The notes below the pieces were generated by a model. The model was given only the letters and a program-made list of their open reading frames with translations. It did no database searches and was not told the origin of the DNA. A stretch of DNA of 64,000 bases from Psychrobacter phenylpyruvicus DSM 7000 = NBRC 102152 (GTDB lineage: Bacteria; Pseudomonadota; Gammaproteobacteria; Pseudomonadales; Moraxellaceae): assembly GCF_000685805.1 (NCBI RefSeq), contig NZ_JMKP01000004.1, positions 1 through 64,000 on the forward strand. Direction: 5' to 3'. A program made the translations under genes and the position numbers. Positions 1 through 11,569 of this stretch are shown here, in pieces. How positions within the stretch are numbered: the stretch's first letter is position 1; each line of letters begins with the position of its first letter.

Positions 1-195
1 GTGGTTTTTAAAATATTGCCAGATTTGTTTGTCTTGATCCATGCCCATAAACTCACCAACTAGCTCCATACATATAATTTCAGTATCGCTAAGTTTAGGC
101 GCAAATCCGCCTCTTCTTAACGGTTTTTGAACGACTAAGTTGTAATATTGCTCTACCATCAGATAGATATTAATGATAAATTCGTCAAGTGGCAT
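1..195 (-). CDS. IS982-family transposase, N-terminal part (cut by window edge)
   Basis: Reading the minus strand from ATG at 195 gives 65 codons with no stop up to the window edge. The product begins MPLDEFIINIYLMVEQYY and contains LRRGGFAPKLSDTEIICMEL and GEFMGMDQDKQIWQYFK. These are the characteristic opening residues of IS982-type transposases, recognised from memory. The start is supported by AAGGA about 7 nt upstream. The catalytic part would lie left of the window, so it cannot be said whether the element is intact. A more distal ATG at 200 is in another frame and was rejected. Confidence 0.85.
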   Translation of the reverse strand, partial: MPLDEFIINIYLMVEQYYNLVVQKPLRRGGFAPKLSDTEIICMELVGEFMGMDQDKQIWQYFKNH

Positions 196-290
196 CTCAT
201 TGTCCTTGGTCTTCTTGGTCGAAAACTTTAAGGATAGTGAGGTGTCATTTTTTTTCAACCCCTAAAAGTGTTGAGAGTGGGGTTTAAGAA
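1..290 (-). mobile_element. End of an IS982-type insertion sequence; boundary approximate
   Basis: The transposase fragment starts about 60-90 nt from a GC-richer stretch at roughly 259-286, which reads AAACCCCACTC on the minus strand. Its short AACCCC/GGGGTT complement could be part of the terminal inverted repeat. The other end and the target duplication are outside the window, so the exact edge near 255-290 is an estimate. Confidence 0.55.
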
Positions 291-573
291 CTAGCTGTAA
301 TATGCGATAAAATATTTAATAATCAAGCGTTTGCTGAATGGTGCTGCTTTTAAAAGCCATAAATATCAATGTATGTAAAGGGGGAACTTATTTTGAAATA
401 TGACCCTCTCATTCAGTATTAAATTGGCATTTAGTGTATAAAAAAAGTATAGTAGCATCTTAATTTTACCAGCCGATGTATCCTGTAAGTAACTGCTCTT
501 ATTTCAATAAATATATTTAGAGCTGAATACACTAAGACTATAGTAGGATACGAGCCAGTAGGGAGATATACAA
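291..573 (+). other. Intergenic region upstream of the nuo operon
   Basis: AT-rich spacer between the insertion sequence and nuoA. It contains the candidate promoter at 424-453, which leaves an untranslated leader of about 115 nt. I see no open reading frame worth calling and no known riboswitch. Confidence 0.5.
424..453 (+). promoter_or_regulatory. Candidate sigma-70 promoter for nuoA-N
   Basis: TTGGCA (424-429) and TATAGT (448-453) are separated by 18 nt. This is close to consensus and oriented toward nuoA. It lies outside the insertion sequence, so the operon probably does not depend on it. No start-site data are available. Confidence 0.5.
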
Positions 574-1209
574 ATGAATTCCGCCTTTAATTGGTCAGCA
601 TTAGCCTTCATTTTGGCAGCTATTGGTTTGGTTGTATTCATGCTGGTAGTACCCCGTTTATTAGGTGGACGCTCGCAAGGTACAGAAAAAGAAGAAGTAT
701 TTGAATCGGGCGTTGTCGGAGCTGGCAATGCCCGAATTCGTATGTCTGCAAAATTCTATCTTGTGGCCATCTTCTTTGTTATTTTCGATTTAGAAGCTTT
801 ATATCTATATGCTTATTCGGTATCTGTTAGAGAGGTAGGCTGGATAGGCTTTGCCACAGCTGCCGTATTCATTGGTATCTTGTTTATTGGTCTGATTTAT
901 GAACTTAAATTAGGAGCAATGAATTGGGCGCCAGCAGATAAGCGTCGTAAAAAAGAGCGCTTGACTCAAGCTCCTGCAGGTTTTGACTTGGCCAGCATCA
1001 CTCAGTTTAATGGTATTGATGAGTTACATACCGACCCAACAGGTAAAGTGCCTGCCCAATCTTCTGGTCAAGTTAACGTCTCTAATGATATTGAAGCCAA
1101 TAAACGCCATTTGGCTAATATTGACCGTATCAACGTGACAGGTAATGTTACTACGGTTGACTTTAGTAACGCTTCTACTCCTTCATCTTCTAATAAATCG
1201 TCTTCTTAA
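574..1209 (+). CDS. nuoA: NADH-quinone oxidoreductase subunit A
   Basis: Membrane subunit of complex I, first gene of a full 13-gene nuo operon. Three hydrophobic helices lie at about residues 8-30, 61-81 and 90-110. The family-typical FESG (43-46) and FDLEALYL (71-78) precede and fill the second helix. At 211 aa it is much longer than the usual 120-150 aa. The excess is a polar Ser/Asn/Thr-rich tail from about residue 121, beginning with a KRRKKER cluster. The tail overlaps no other gene, because nuoB starts after the stop. AGGGAGA precedes ATG 574. Confidence 0.95.
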   Translation: MNSAFNWSALAFILAAIGLVVFMLVVPRLLGGRSQGTEKEEVFESGVVGAGNARIRMSAKFYLVAIFFVIFDLEALYLYAYSVSVREVGWIGFATAAVFIGILFIGLIYELKLGAMNWAPADKRRKKERLTQAPAGFDLASITQFNGIDELHTDPTGKVPAQSSGQVNVSNDIEANKRHLANIDRINVTGNVTTVDFSNASTPSSSNKSSS

Positions 1210-1219
1210 GGGTTATATC

Positions 1220-1888
1220 ATGAAATATACGCTAACCCGTGCAAATCCTGATGCCGATACTTATCCAGCGCAGACACGCCAAACTGTTACTGATCCTATT
1301 GAGGAAGAAGTAAACCGCAACGTGTTTATGGGTAAGCTTGAGGACATGGTGCATGCCTCAGCCAACTGGGGACGCAAACACTCACTTTGGCCGTTTAACT
1401 TTGGTACGTCATGCTGTTATGTTGAATATGCAACGACTTTGACCGCGGTACATGACTTATCACGCTTCGGCGCTGAGGTTATTCGTGCCTCTCCACGTCA
1501 GGCTGACGTGATGATTGTGGCCGGGACTTGTTTCGTGAAGATGGCCCCAGTTATTCAGCGTCTATACGAACAGATGCTTGAGCCTAAATGGGTAATCTCG
1601 ATGGGATCATGTGCCAACTCAGGCGGTATGTACGATATCTATTCAGTGGTACAAGGCGTGGATAAGATTATCCCAGTCGATGTCTATGTACCAGGCTGTC
1701 CACCTCGTCCTGAAGCGTTGATTCAAGGCTTGATGTTGTTACAAGAGTCAATTACCAAAGAGCGCCGTCCATTAGGGGCTTATGTAAATGAGAAAGGCAT
1801 CTATCAGCCACAAATGCTTCCTGAGCGTGATCGCAAACAAGCCGATCGTATTGCGGTGAAAAACTTACGCAGCCCAGACAGTATTTAA
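1220..1888 (+). CDS. nuoB: NADH-quinone oxidoreductase subunit B
   Basis: Peripheral-arm subunit carrying cluster N2, the last iron-sulfur cluster before quinone. The 222-aa protein keeps the four ligands: adjacent Cys65-Cys66 in GTSCCYVEY, Cys131 in GSCANSGG and Cys160 in [12 protein letters not shown] chose ATG 1220, 10 nt after the nuoA stop and preceded by AAGGG. The same frame is open upstream to 1145, but that extension lies inside nuoA and encodes a Leu-rich sequence unlike the family. Confidence 0.96.
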   Translation: MKYTLTRANPDADTYPAQTRQTVTDPIEEEVNRNVFMGKLEDMVHASANWGRKHSLWPFNFGTSCCYVEYATTLTAVHDLSRFGAEVIRASPRQADVMIVAGTCFVKMAPVIQRLYEQMLEPKWVISMGSCANSGGMYDIYSVVQGVDKIIPVDVYVPGCPPRPEALIQGLMLLQESITKERRPLGAYVNEKGIYQPQMLPERDRKQADRIAVKNLRSPDSI

Positions 1889-2072
1889 AACTAGATTTAA
1901 TCAAATTTTGGTTTATAGCTAGCTTTATTGACAGCCAGTAAAGTTAGAGCTAGACAGTTAATTAGAACTAAACAGTTAACAAGGGTTTTGTGCCCGTGGT
2001 GCAGAGCCCGTTATAAATATTCACCCTTCCGTATTCGCAATAATTGCAATGACTCTGAGGTAAGCGGTAACC

Positions 2073-3860
2073 ATGGTAACGGATAATAGCAACGCGACTA
2101 ATAATAGCGCCAATCCAAATATGACACAGCATCCTGTGCTGCGTGAACTTGGACACAAATTTGCGGGTAAATTTACAGAGCAATTTACTTTTGATGGCAT
2201 TCCTACCATTTGGGTTGCACGAAGTGATTTACTTGAAATCCTAATGTTCTTACGCACCCTGCCTAAACCTTATGTGATGTTATTAGACTTATCTGCAATG
2301 GATGAGCGTTTGCGTAAGCATCGTGATGGGTTGCCAGCCAGTGACTTTACAGTCTTTTATCACTTAATGTCGCTTGAGCGTAACAGTGATATCCGAGTCA
2401 AAGTAGCACTGTCAGAAGACGATCTGAATATTCCAACGGCCACCAAAATTTGGCCGAATGCCAACTGGTATGAGCGTGAAGTATGGGATATGTTCGGTAT
2501 TGTTTTTGAAGGGCATCCGCACTTAACTCGTATTTTATTGCCTAAATATTGGGAAGGTCACCCACTACGTAAAGAGTATCACGCCCGTGCTACTGAATTT
2601 ACCCCTTACTTCTTAAACGCGGCCAAACAGCAGTTTGAGCAAGAGAGCTTACGTTTTATCCCTGAAGAGTGGGGTATGAAGCGTAGTGGTCGTGATGAAG
2701 ACTTCATGTTTCTAAACATAGGACCTAACCACCCTTCAGCTCACGGTGCATTCCGTTTAGTGCTTCAGCTTGATGGGGAAGAAATCATCGACTGTATCCC
2801 AGATATCGGTTATCACCACCGTGGCGCCGAGAAAATGGCAGAGCGTCAAACTTGGCACTCTTACATTCCTTATACCGACCGTATCGATTATCTTGGCGGG
2901 GTAATGAATGAGCTACCTTATGTGATGGCGGTAGAGCAATTAGCAGGGATTACAGTGCCAGAGCGCGCTCAAACTATCCGTGTGATGATGAGTGAGTTTT
3001 TCCGCATTACTAACAACCTACTGTACTTTGGTACCTTTATTCAAGATGCGGGTGGTATGACCCCAGTATTCTATATGTTTACTGACCGTCAAAAAGCTTA
3101 TGATGTCATTGAAGCGGTAACCGGCTATCGTATGCACCCAGCATGGTTCCGTATTGGTGGTACAGCTGCTGACTTACCTCGCGGTTGGCAGCGTTTGGTA
3201 CGTGAGTTCTTAGATTGGATGCCAAAGCGTTTAGACGAATATGTTAAAGCGGCTATGGAAAACTCAGTATTAAAAGGCCGTACCCAAAATGTGGCTCAGT
3301 ATAATGCCAAACAAGCTTTAGCTTGGGGGGTAACTGGAGCAGGTCTACGTGCCACTGGTGTTGATTTTGATTTGCGTAAAGCACGTCCTTACATGGGTTA
3401 TGAGAACTTCGATTTTGAAATCCCAGTAGGCTATAACGGCGACGCTTATGACCGCTGTATGGTGAAGATTGAAGAGATTCGTCAGTCGCTACGCATTATC
3501 AGACAGTGTATGGATAACATGCCATCAGGTCCTTACAAGGCGGATCACCCACTGGCAGTACCGCCACCAAAAGACCGTACACTAAATGACATTGAGACCC
3601 TGATTAACCACTTTATCTCGGTATCTTGGGGTCCAGTAATGCCAGCAGGTGAAGCGTCGATGATGGTAGAAGCGACTAAGGGTATCAACAGCTACTACAT
3701 TACCTCAGACCGCTCGACCATGAGTTACCGTACCCGTATTCGTACTCCAACTTTCGCACATTTACAGCAAATGCCTTCTGTAATTAATGGTAGTTTGGTA
3801 TCAGACGCGATTATTTATTTAGCCTCAATTGATATTGTGATGGCGGATACGGACAGATAA
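2073..3860 (+). CDS. nuoC: Fused NADH-quinone oxidoreductase subunits C and D
   Basis: A single 595-aa protein joins NuoC (roughly residues 1-190) to NuoD (roughly 205-595), as in enterobacteria, where the gene is called nuoC or nuoCD. The C part shows [12 protein letters not shown] and [11 protein letters not shown]. The D part shows [24 protein letters not shown] and [13 protein letters not shown], and ends in the Arg-rich [14 protein letters not shown]. NuoD forms the quinone-binding cavity with NuoB. The gene follows nuoB after a 184-nt AT-rich gap. GAGG lies 12 nt before the ATG, a somewhat long spacing. Confidence 0.96.
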   Translation: MVTDNSNATNNSANPNMTQHPVLRELGHKFAGKFTEQFTFDGIPTIWVARSDLLEILMFLRTLPKPYVMLLDLSAMDERLRKHRDGLPASDFTVFYHLMSLERNSDIRVKVALSEDDLNIPTATKIWPNANWYEREVWDMFGIVFEGHPHLTRILLPKYWEGHPLRKEYHARATEFTPYFLNAAKQQFEQESLRFIPEEWGMKRSGRDEDFMFLNIGPNHPSAHGAFRLVLQLDGEEIIDCIPDIGYHHRGAEKMAERQTWHSYIPYTDRIDYLGGVMNELPYVMAVEQLAGITVPERAQTIRVMMSEFFRITNNLLYFGTFIQDAGGMTPVFYMFTDRQKAYDVIEAVTGYRMHPAWFRIGGTAADLPRGWQRLVREFLDWMPKRLDEYVKAAMENSVLKGRTQNVAQYNAKQALAWGVTGAGLRATGVDFDLRKARPYMGYENFDFEIPVGYNGDAYDRCMVKIEEIRQSLRIIRQCMDNMPSGPYKADHPLAVPPPKDRTLNDIETLINHFISVSWGPVMPAGEASMMVEATKGINSYYITSDRSTMSYRTRIRTPTFAHLQQMPSVINGSLVSDAIIYLASIDIVMADTDR

Positions 3861-3949
3861 AAGATAGCAGATAGTTTTCAATTTTCTAATATATCAAGCC
3901 AGCAGGTCAGACAGTCGACTTGGCTAGCAGTTAAAGAGAAAATAATACA

Positions 3950-4462
3950 ATGATTAAGATTGTGACCGATAAAACCCCAACAGTAGATGTTGCCAGCATC
4001 TTGACTGCTCAAGAAATTGAGGGAATTAATGAGTATATTCATCATTATCCTCAAGCTCGAGCGGCCTCTTTAGATGCGCTAAAGCTGGTACAGAAGCGTA
4101 ATGGTTGGGTAGATGATGCTCAGGTAAATGCTATTGCCAATTTACTTGATGTACCAGTAACCGATATTGAAGGAGTGGCTACCTTCTTTAACCGTATCTA
4201 TCGTTCACCAGTAGGACGTCATGTTATCTTAGTATGTGACTCTATTGCCTGTTATTTGACCGGTTATGAAGAGCTGGCTGCTGAGCTAAAGTCACAGCTA
4301 GGTATCGAATTTGGTCAAACTACAGCGGATGGTCGTTTTACGTTACTGCCGATCTGCTGTTTAGGTAACTGCGATAAAGGCCCTTCTGTGTTAATAGACG
4401 AAGATACTTTTGGTCCGGTTACGCCTGACCAGGTTGCCGAGTTATTGGAGTATTATCCATGA
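3950..4462 (+). CDS. nuoE: NADH-quinone oxidoreductase subunit E
   Basis: 170-aa thioredoxin-fold [2Fe-2S] subunit (cluster N1a) of the NADH-oxidising module. The expected ligand pattern is present: Cys96-x4-Cys101 in [14 protein letters not shown] and Cys137-x3-Cys141 in [10 protein letters not shown]. Its stop overlaps the nuoF start as ATGA, so translation of the two is probably coupled. The 89-nt gap to nuoCD has no obvious terminator. Confidence 0.96.
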   Translation: MIKIVTDKTPTVDVASILTAQEIEGINEYIHHYPQARAASLDALKLVQKRNGWVDDAQVNAIANLLDVPVTDIEGVATFFNRIYRSPVGRHVILVCDSIACYLTGYEELAAELKSQLGIEFGQTTADGRFTLLPICCLGNCDKGPSVLIDEDTFGPVTPDQVAELLEYYP

Positions 4463-6063
4463 GTCAGAATGAACAAGTGTTAGCTGCCGAGACGCCAAGA
4501 CTAAGCATTGCTGAACAGTATGCCCGTCGTAAGCAAGGTCAAGCGCCGAGCCAATTAAACAACCAGCGTGTGCCTATTTATGGTGACAAAGCTACCGCAA
4601 CTATTGAGACTAAGCCATTAACTTGGCGTTTGGCACATCATGATGCCATCTTGGATTTGGCTACTTATCAATCTTTACGTGGCTTTGAAGGTCTACAGAC
4701 AGCTTTAAACAAACCGCCCAAAGAAGTGGGTGACATGATTAAAGCGGCCAACGTGCGTGGCCGTGGTGGTGCAGGCTTTAACGCTGGTCTAAAGTGGTCA
4801 TTCATGACTCCGCCGGATGGGGGACCTCGCTATTTAATTTGTAACGCCGATGAAATGGAGCCAGGTACTTTTAAAGACCGCTTACTTATGGAGCGTCTGC
4901 CATTTCAGCTAATCGAAGGTATGCTGATCACCGCTCATGCTATTGGAGCAACTGACGGTTATATCTTTATTCGCGGTGAATATATTGTTGCCGCAGAGCG
5001 TTTAATGGCAGCCATTGAAGAGTGTTTGGCCAACAACTTATTGGGCGACAACATCTTAGGCTCAGAATTTAGCTTTAATTTACACGTGCATACTGGGGCG
5101 GGTCGTTATATCTGTGGTGAAGAAACCGCGCTGATTAACTGTCTTGAAGGCCGCCGTGCGAACCCTCGTACTAAGCCGCCGTTCCCACAAGTTTCAGGGG
5201 CTTGGGGTCGTCCTACTGTTGTTAACAACGTCGAGACCTTAAGTAACATGCCAGCCATTTTGATTAATGGTGTTGAGTGGTATCAAGCATTGCCAAACGC
5301 CAAGGGCAACAGTACCACACCAGGAACTAAAATCTTTGGCTGCTCTGGTCTGGTCAATGATCCAGGTCTTTGGGAGCTGCCATTTGGCTATACTGCCCGT
5401 GAAATTATTGAAGACTTTGCTGGTGGCATGAAGCAGGGCAAACGCCTAAAAGCTTGGTTACCAGGTGGGGCATCTACTGACTTTTTAACCACAGAGCATT
5501 TAGATGTACCCATGGACTTTGATAGTATCCAAAAAGCGGGTAGCCGTATGGGTACTGGTCTGATTATGGTGGTCGATGAGTCACAGGACATGGTGCCATT
5601 ACTAAAAAACTTGGAGATATTCTTCCAACGTGAGTCTTGCGGATTCTGTACCCCTTGCCGTGACGGCTTGCCTTGGGGCGTGAAGCTATTGACCGCCATC
5701 GATAATGGTGAAGGTCAAGTAGGTGATGTTGAAAAACTAGAAGGCTTAACCCGTGATTTGTGGTTAGGTAAGACTTTCTGTGCGCACGCACCAGGGGCTA
5801 TGGAGCCGTTAATGAGTGCGCTTAAATATTTCCGTCATGAATTTGACAGCAAAATCGTGGTGCCAGCGGTAGAGGTAGATGCTGAAACTTCAGAGTGGGC
5901 TGAGTCGGAAATCAAAAAAGTAATGTCATCTATGGGAAGCGGCAGTCCTGCGGCATCGTCTAATTCAGGCGCAGATACCGGTACTAACGTTAATTCGGAT
6001 ACAACAGCAGGCGCAGAAGCCGGGAATAAGACCCCAACTTCTAACCCTAGTGATGTGAAGTAG
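4459..6063 (+). CDS. nuoF: NADH-quinone oxidoreductase subunit F (NADH/FMN-binding)
   Basis: Flavoprotein that oxidises NADH and carries cluster N3. The sequence has the glycine-rich nucleotide loop [13 protein letters not shown], the FMN-region [14 protein letters not shown], and the 4Fe-4S ligands [10 protein letters not shown] plus FCAHAPGA. The 534 aa exceed the usual 420-450. The excess is a C-terminal tail from about residue 490, made of Gly, Ser, Ala, Thr and Asn with no predicted fold. The start overlaps nuoE by 4 nt. Confidence 0.96.
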   Translation: MSQNEQVLAAETPRLSIAEQYARRKQGQAPSQLNNQRVPIYGDKATATIETKPLTWRLAHHDAILDLATYQSLRGFEGLQTALNKPPKEVGDMIKAANVRGRGGAGFNAGLKWSFMTPPDGGPRYLICNADEMEPGTFKDRLLMERLPFQLIEGMLITAHAIGATDGYIFIRGEYIVAAERLMAAIEECLANNLLGDNILGSEFSFNLHVHTGAGRYICGEETALINCLEGRRANPRTKPPFPQVSGAWGRPTVVNNVETLSNMPAILINGVEWYQALPNAKGNSTTPGTKIFGCSGLVNDPGLWELPFGYTAREIIEDFAGGMKQGKRLKAWLPGGASTDFLTTEHLDVPMDFDSIQKAGSRMGTGLIMVVDESQDMVPLLKNLEIFFQRESCGFCTPCRDGLPWGVKLLTAIDNGEGQVGDVEKLEGLTRDLWLGKTFCAHAPGAMEPLMSALKYFRHEFDSKIVVPAVEVDAETSEWAESEIKKVMSSMGSGSPAASSNSGADTGTNVNSDTTAGAEAGNKTPTSNPSDVK

Positions 6064-6079
6064 AGGAGTAGAAACAGGC

Positions 6080-9000
6080 ATGGCGGTCATACATATTGAC
6101 GGTAAGCAGGTCGAGGTAAACGGGGCAGATAACCTATTAGAGGCATGTCTGTCATTGGGTATCGATGTGCCTTATTTCTGCTATCACCCTGCACTTGGTT
6201 CAGTCGGCTCATGCCGTCAGTGCGCGGTAAAGCAGTTTAACAATGCAGAAGACGCAGCAGCAGGTAAGGGCCGATTGGTCATGTCATGTATGGTAGCTCC
6301 TACCGATGACATGTACATTTCAGTGGATGATGCTGAGGCCAAAGCATTTCGAAAATCTATTGTTGAATTTTTAATGACCAACCATCCTCACGATTGTCCA
6401 ACGTGTGAAGAGGGTGGTCATTGTCACCTGCAAGACATGACTTATATGTCAGGTCACAATAAGCGTCGTTATCGTTTCACTAAGCGGACTCACCATAACC
6501 AAGAGCTGGGTCCTTTTATCGCCCATGAGATGAACCGCTGTATTGCGTGTTATCGCTGTGTGCGCTATTACAAAGACTACGCTGGCGGTGAAGACTTAGG
6601 GGTTTATGCCTCAAATAACCGAGTTTATTTTGGTCGTGATAAAGACGGTCAACTTGAAAGCGAATTCTCTGGTAACTTAACCGAAGTGTGCCCAACTGGG
6701 GTGTTCACTGATAAAACACATTCAGAACGTTATAACCGTAAATGGGACATGCAGTATGCGCCAAGCATCTGTCATGGCTGTTCAGCGGGCTGTAACATTT
6801 CAGCCGGTGAGCGCTATGGTGAGCTTCGTCGTATCGAAAACCGTTATAATGGTGAAGTAAACCGTTATTTCTTATGTGACCTAGGCCGCTTTAGTTACGG
6901 TTATGTCAATCGTGAGGACCGTCCGGTTCAAGCTATTGAGCACATTAATGACAAACATGTCAAAATTAATGTTGACTATGCTTTAGATGAGACTGTTAAG
7001 CGTTTAACTGGTAAAAAGGTTATCGGTATTGGGTCGCCAAGAGCCAGCTTAGAGACCAACTTTGCGCTAAAAAAACTGGTTGGATTTGACAACTTTTCAA
7101 CCGGTTTAAACAGCCACCAACAAAGCTTGGTTGAGAAATGTATTGAGATATTAACTACTCAAGGCATTTATAACCCAACCATGGCTGAGATTGAAGAGTA
7201 TGACGCGGTATTTATTTTGGGTGAAGATGTTACCCAAACCAGTCCGCGCATTGCTTTGGCAATTCGCCAAGCAGCAAAAAACAAAAAAATCAAAATGGCG
7301 GAAGCGCTAAAAACAGAATCTTGGTTAGCAGAGCCAGTACAGCGTATTGGTCAAAAAGAATTAAGCCCAGTCTACATTGTAGATACGGTTCAAACCAAAT
7401 TAGATGACATCAGTAAAGTGAGCTGTGTGGCAACGCCCGAAGACATTGCCAGCTTAGGTTTTGCAGTAGCCGATGCCATCAAGGCTTTAGATAATGACCT
7501 TGAGCAAATTAAACAAGCATCCTCACAAGAGGCTGAAGCCGAAGCCGATGCTATGCAAGAGTTGGCTCAGCAAATTGCCATCGATCTGGTGACAGCTGAT
7601 AAACCCTTAGTTGTCTCAGGTACTGGTCAGTTTAGTGCGGCTATTATTGAAGCATCTGCTCAAATTGCACAAGCTTTAACCGATAAACGTGACCAGATTA
7701 AAGCTTATGAACTGGAGCAAATTGAAGTTCACAATGCTAAAGTTCGCGCCCAACAAGCTGAGCAGCAGCCAAGCGAGGACAAAGAGCTTGATGCTAAGCC
7801 CGATCAGGCTGGTCAATCAAAAGCTGCTGATGATCTAGAGCGTGAGCCAAACCAAGAGCCTTTAGAATTAAAGCAAGCCAATCAAAAGTACAGCAAGCAA
7901 GCGGGCTTATACTTAAGCGTGCCCAATGCCAACAGTTTCGGTGTTTGCTTATTAGGCGGTAAGTCGGTCGAAGAGTTATTAGCAACTGACTTTGATGCGG
8001 TTATTGTCGCCGAAAACCAACTAACTGATGCCCTGGATATTGACAAGTTGGCTCAGCTATTAAGCGACAAGACAGTTATTGCTTTAGATCATCAAAACTT
8101 ATATTGGCATAAGTTTGTTGATATTGTGTTGCCAGCGGCAAGCTTCGCAGAAGCAGATGGTACTTTGATCTCTGCTGAAGGGCGTGCTCAGCGCTTCTTC
8201 CAAGTCTATGATCCAAGCTACTACGATCATAAGAACTGTATTAAAGAGGGCTGGCGCTGGTTACATGCTGTTGAAACCAGTCTAAATCAGCTTCCTCTGG
8301 ATTGGACTCAGTTGGATGATGTTATTAATGAATTGGTTAAGACCCATCCTAATCTAGAGGCTATTAAGCAGGCAGCACCAGACTCAGACTTCCGTATTTC
8401 AGGTCTAAAAATTGCACGTGAGCCAAGACGTTACTCAGGCCGTACTGCGATGCGTGCCAATATCTCAGTGCATGAGCCTATGCAGCCAAAAGATTTAGAC
8501 ACAGGTCTAACCTTTTCGATGGAAGGTTATAGTGGTACGCAGACACCAGGATCGATGATCCCATTTGCTCAAGCTCCAGGTTGGAACTCACCACAAGCAT
8601 GGAATAAATATCAAGACAAAGTGGGGGGTAGCCTAAAGCAAGGCGACCCAGGTATTCGTCTATTTGACTTAATGGATGAAACTAAAAAGCGCGCAAAACG
8701 CGAATATATTCGTCCAGAATTGGCTCAGCCTGTTAAGACCAGTATTTTCCAAGGTCAAGCCAAGTTGGTTCCAGTACATAATATGTATGGCAGCTCTGCG
8801 ATGGCTCATAGAAGTCCAGTAGTTGCAGAACAAATGCAGCAGCCTGCATTTTATATTGGGGCTGAGGATGCGGAACACTGGCAAGTAAGTGATAACGACT
8901 GGTTGGCCATCACTGTAGATGGGCAGCGTGTCGAGTTGCCAGTAAATATCGTAACTTATCTTGCAGAGGGATGTATTGGCTATCCAGTCGGTCAAGTACC

Positions 9001-9103
9001 CATTTTACATGGTCACTTACCAGCATCCGTACTAAAAATAGATCCACCACAAACGTCAACAGCAACAAATAACAAACCACATTTAGAGGGTCAGGGAGGT
9101 TAA
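6080..9103 (+). CDS. nuoG: NADH-quinone oxidoreductase subunit G
   Basis: Large iron-sulfur subunit, 1007 aa compared with about 908 in E. coli. N-terminal 2Fe-2S ferredoxin ligands are in [14 protein letters not shown] and MSCMVAP. The His-ligated cluster is in [18 protein letters not shown] further 4Fe-4S site is in [12 protein letters not shown] with EVCPTGVF. The extra N7 site is kept as CHGCSAGC with a distal FLCDLGRF. The molybdopterin-oxidoreductase-like region follows. A charged Gln/Glu/Lys/Asp-rich segment at about residues 540-615 (nt 7700-7925) looks like an insertion in that region. GAGGAG lies 13 nt before ATG 6080. Confidence 0.95.
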   Translation: MAVIHIDGKQVEVNGADNLLEACLSLGIDVPYFCYHPALGSVGSCRQCAVKQFNNAEDAAAGKGRLVMSCMVAPTDDMYISVDDAEAKAFRKSIVEFLMTNHPHDCPTCEEGGHCHLQDMTYMSGHNKRRYRFTKRTHHNQELGPFIAHEMNRCIACYRCVRYYKDYAGGEDLGVYASNNRVYFGRDKDGQLESEFSGNLTEVCPTGVFTDKTHSERYNRKWDMQYAPSICHGCSAGCNISAGERYGELRRIENRYNGEVNRYFLCDLGRFSYGYVNREDRPVQAIEHINDKHVKINVDYALDETVKRLTGKKVIGIGSPRASLETNFALKKLVGFDNFSTGLNSHQQSLVEKCIEILTTQGIYNPTMAEIEEYDAVFILGEDVTQTSPRIALAIRQAAKNKKIKMAEALKTESWLAEPVQRIGQKELSPVYIVDTVQTKLDDISKVSCVATPEDIASLGFAVADAIKALDNDLEQIKQASSQEAEAEADAMQELAQQIAIDLVTADKPLVVSGTGQFSAAIIEASAQIAQALTDKRDQIKAYELEQIEVHNAKVRAQQAEQQPSEDKELDAKPDQAGQSKAADDLEREPNQEPLELKQANQKYSKQAGLYLSVPNANSFGVCLLGGKSVEELLATDFDAVIVAENQLTDALDIDKLAQLLSDKTVIALDHQNLYWHKFVDIVLPAASFAEADGTLISAEGRAQRFFQVYDPSYYDHKNCIKEGWRWLHAVETSLNQLPLDWTQLDDVINELVKTHPNLEAIKQAAPDSDFRISGLKIAREPRRYSGRTAMRANISVHEPMQPKDLDTGLTFSMEGYSGTQTPGSMIPFAQAPGWNSPQAWNKYQDKVGGSLKQGDPGIRLFDLMDETKKRAKREYIRPELAQPVKTSIFQGQAKLVPVHNMYGSSAMAHRSPVVAEQMQQPAFYIGAEDAEHWQVSDNDWLAITVDGQRVELPVNIVTYLAEGCIGYPVGQVPILHGHLPASVLKIDPPQTSTATNNKPHLEGQGG

Positions 9104-9104
9104 T

Positions 9105-10154
9105 ATGGAATCTATTCGAATCATCCCTGAGGTGCCAGGCTTTCTAAGTCAAAGCTTGTCGGTAGAAGCTTGGAATACTTTATTCTTAGTTGGCCAAGCT
9201 TTGGTTATCTTCCTAGTCGTGGTTATTGTCGCTGCATTAATGATTATTTATGAGCGCCGCATGCTGGCCTTATGGCAAGACCGTTATGGACCAAACCGAG
9301 TAGGGCCTTGGGGGTCATTACAGCTTATAGCAGATATGTTGAAAATCTTCTTTAAAGAGGATTGGACACCGAAGTTTGCTGATAAGTTCATGTTTATCCT
9401 AGCCCCAGGTATTGCCATGTTCACGGCATTAGCCTCATTTGCTATTATTCCAATTTCACCAACTTTAGGGGTTGCAGATTGGAATATTGGTATCTTATTT
9501 TTCTTTGCCATGGCAGGTATGGCCGTGTATGCGGTAATGTTTGGTGGTTGGGCTTCACATAACAAATTTTCTTTGTTGGGTGGCCTCCGTTCTGCAGCAC
9601 AGACCATCAGTTATGAAGTGTTCTTAGGCTTATCCTTGATGGGTGTTGTGGCCATGACAGGCTCTTTCAACCTACGTGAAATTGTAGTAGCTCAAACAGG
9701 CGGCTTTTGGAACTGGAATGTTTTCCCACAATTTTTAGGGTTCTTAACCTTCGTTGTGGCGGGTGTGGCGGTAACTCACCGTCATCCTTTTGACCAACCA
9801 GAAGCAGAACAAGAATTGGCCGAGGGTTATCATGTCGAATATTCAGGCATGAAATTTGGTATGTTCTTTATTGGTGAGTATGTCAACGTTGTGCTGATTT
9901 CGGCATTGATGACCTGCCTGTTCTTCGGTGGTTGGGATGCGCCATTAAATCTAGGCTTTACCATTCTACCTCCTGCCTTTTGGTTCATGATTAAGACTTT
10001 ATTTTTCATGACTATGTTCGTCTTGGCACGCGGTTCATTAATCCGCCCAAGATATGATCAGGTGATGAACTTTGGTTGGAAGGTGTGTCTGCCTGTGACT
10101 TTAATTAACTTATTAATTACCGCAGCATTGATCTTAATTTCCGCTGCTCAGTAA
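9105..10154 (+). CDS. nuoH: NADH-quinone oxidoreductase subunit H
   Basis: 349-aa membrane subunit at the junction with the peripheral arm, helping to form the quinone channel. It has about eight hydrophobic helices. Conserved family segments are [21 protein letters not shown] near the N-terminus and the acidic loop [20 protein letters not shown]. It starts one base after the nuoG stop. The ribosome site AGGGAGG lies within the last nuoG codons. Confidence 0.96.
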   Translation: MESIRIIPEVPGFLSQSLSVEAWNTLFLVGQALVIFLVVVIVAALMIIYERRMLALWQDRYGPNRVGPWGSLQLIADMLKIFFKEDWTPKFADKFMFILAPGIAMFTALASFAIIPISPTLGVADWNIGILFFFAMAGMAVYAVMFGGWASHNKFSLLGGLRSAAQTISYEVFLGLSLMGVVAMTGSFNLREIVVAQTGGFWNWNVFPQFLGFLTFVVAGVAVTHRHPFDQPEAEQELAEGYHVEYSGMKFGMFFIGEYVNVVLISALMTCLFFGGWDAPLNLGFTILPPAFWFMIKTLFFMTMFVLARGSLIRPRYDQVMNFGWKVCLPVTLINLLITAALILISAAQ

Positions 10155-10319
10155 ATTAAGACACAAAAAGTAACACAGCAAATTTAAGAAAGTATAGTTA
10201 AGTAAGACTTAGTTCGATAATAAAATACTGAGTTTTTGAATCTTCTATTTATTGGGTTAGATGGGCCGATTAAAACGCTTTAGCGGCCTCATCACTGATA
10301 AGCAATTAGAGAAGTTAAC

Positions 10320-10868
10320 ATGTTTAAAACGTTGAAAAATACAGTCGTGGGCATGTTTACCATTGTGCGTTCTATGTGGATGGTTAACAGTCATGCGTTT
10401 AGACCTCGAGATACGATATTGTATCCTGAACAGCCTGTTCCTGTGCCACCACGCTTTAGGGGCCGTATTGTCCTGACCCGTGATCCAGATGGTGACGAGC
10501 GCTGTGTGGCGTGTAACTTATGTGCAGTAGCTTGCCCTGTGGCTTGTATCTCATTACAAAAAGCTGAGCGTGAAGATGGGCGCTGGTATCCTGAGTTTTT
10601 CCGTATTAACTTCTCTCGCTGTATCTTTTGTGGTATGTGCGAAGAAGCCTGTCCAACTACAGCCATTCAGCTAACTCCAGATTTTGAGTTGGGTGAATAT
10701 GTACGCCAAAACTTAGTATACGAAAAAGAACACCTATTAATCTCAGGTCCAGGTAAATATCCTGACTATAACTATTACCGTGTTAGCGGTATGGCGATTA
10801 AAGACAAACCAAAAGGTGCTGCCCAAAATGAGGCTCAACCTGTCGATTTAAGGAGTCTATTGCCATGA
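10320..10868 (+). CDS. nuoI: NADH-quinone oxidoreductase subunit I
   Basis: 182-aa subunit with two 4Fe-4S clusters (N6a and N6b) that passes electrons to NuoB. Ligands are Cys62/65/68/72 in [12 protein letters not shown] and Cys101/104/107/111 in [13 protein letters not shown] 165-nt gap after nuoH holds only a weak GC hairpin around 10264-10290 with no U-tract, so I regard the operon as continuous. The stop overlaps the nuoJ start as ATGA. Confidence 0.96.
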   Translation: MFKTLKNTVVGMFTIVRSMWMVNSHAFRPRDTILYPEQPVPVPPRFRGRIVLTRDPDGDERCVACNLCAVACPVACISLQKAEREDGRWYPEFFRINFSRCIFCGMCEEACPTTAIQLTPDFELGEYVRQNLVYEKEHLLISGPGKYPDYNYYRVSGMAIKDKPKGAAQNEAQPVDLRSLLP

Positions 10869-11569
10869 GTTGGCTACACTGGTTTGATAATACTGCATTG
10901 GTAGGATTCTACGCCCTAGGCTTGGTGGCAATTATTGCCAGCTTACGAGTCATTATGCTCGCTAATCCTGTTCATGCCATTCTTTCTATGATTGTGACAT
11001 TGCTTGCTTTGGCAGGTATATTTTTTATTATCGGCGCCCCTTTTGCTGGAGCGTTACAAGTTATCGTATATGCTGGAGCGATCTTAGTACTGTTCGTTTT
11101 CGTTATTATGATGCTGAACTTAGGAACTAAGAATGATGCTCGTGAAAGTAAGTGGTTGGCCTCAGATGTCTGGGCGGTACCAACTGCACTAACTTTTGTT
11201 ATTGCTGTAGTCTTGGTTTATATGTTGTCCTTGGGCAATGGTATTTCTACGGTAGAGGGTACAGTAGCGAGCGCCACAATAGGGGCGACAACTGTCTCTG
11301 CTAAGCAGGTGGGTATTGCTTTATTTACTGAATACCTACTATTAGTAGAAGTAGCCGCTTTATTATTATTGGCTGCGCTAGTTGCCGCTTACCACTTGGG
11401 TAAAAAAGCGCTGGATGATGAAAATGAGAGTCACACCAGCCGTCTTTCAGCGCCAAGAGGTCATAGCGATGAGGTTTATGACTATCAACCTATTGATGCC
11501 AAAGACTTCATTGATACTCATAATAAATCTAACGTTAGATCTAACCTGCACAATAAGGAGGATAGTTAA
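10865..11569 (+). CDS. nuoJ: NADH-quinone oxidoreductase subunit J
   Basis: 234-aa membrane subunit with five hydrophobic helices in the first ~180 residues. It includes the family-typical [16 protein letters not shown] and [21 protein letters not shown] polar tail of about 55 residues follows, resembling the extra tails on NuoA and NuoF. The start overlaps nuoI by 4 nt, and the TAA stop shares an A with the nuoK ATG. Confidence 0.95.
   Translation: MSWLHWFDNTALVGFYALGLVAIIASLRVIMLANPVHAILSMIVTLLALAGIFFIIGAPFAGALQVIVYAGAILVLFVFVIMMLNLGTKNDARESKWLASDVWAVPTALTFVIAVVLVYMLSLGNGISTVEGTVASATIGATTVSAKQVGIALFTEYLLLVEVAALLLLAALVAAYHLGKKALDDENESHTSRLSAPRGHSDEVYDYQPIDAKDFIDTHNKSNVRSNLHNKEDS

Noticed and set aside
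1145..1219. Upstream extension of nuoB
   Set aside because: It lies inside the nuoA coding sequence, gives Leu-rich residues unlike NuoB, and ATG 1220 has its own ribosome site.
10264..10290. Terminator between nuoH and nuoI
   Set aside because: A short GC hairpin is present but there is no T-tract, and the operon continues with coupled genes.
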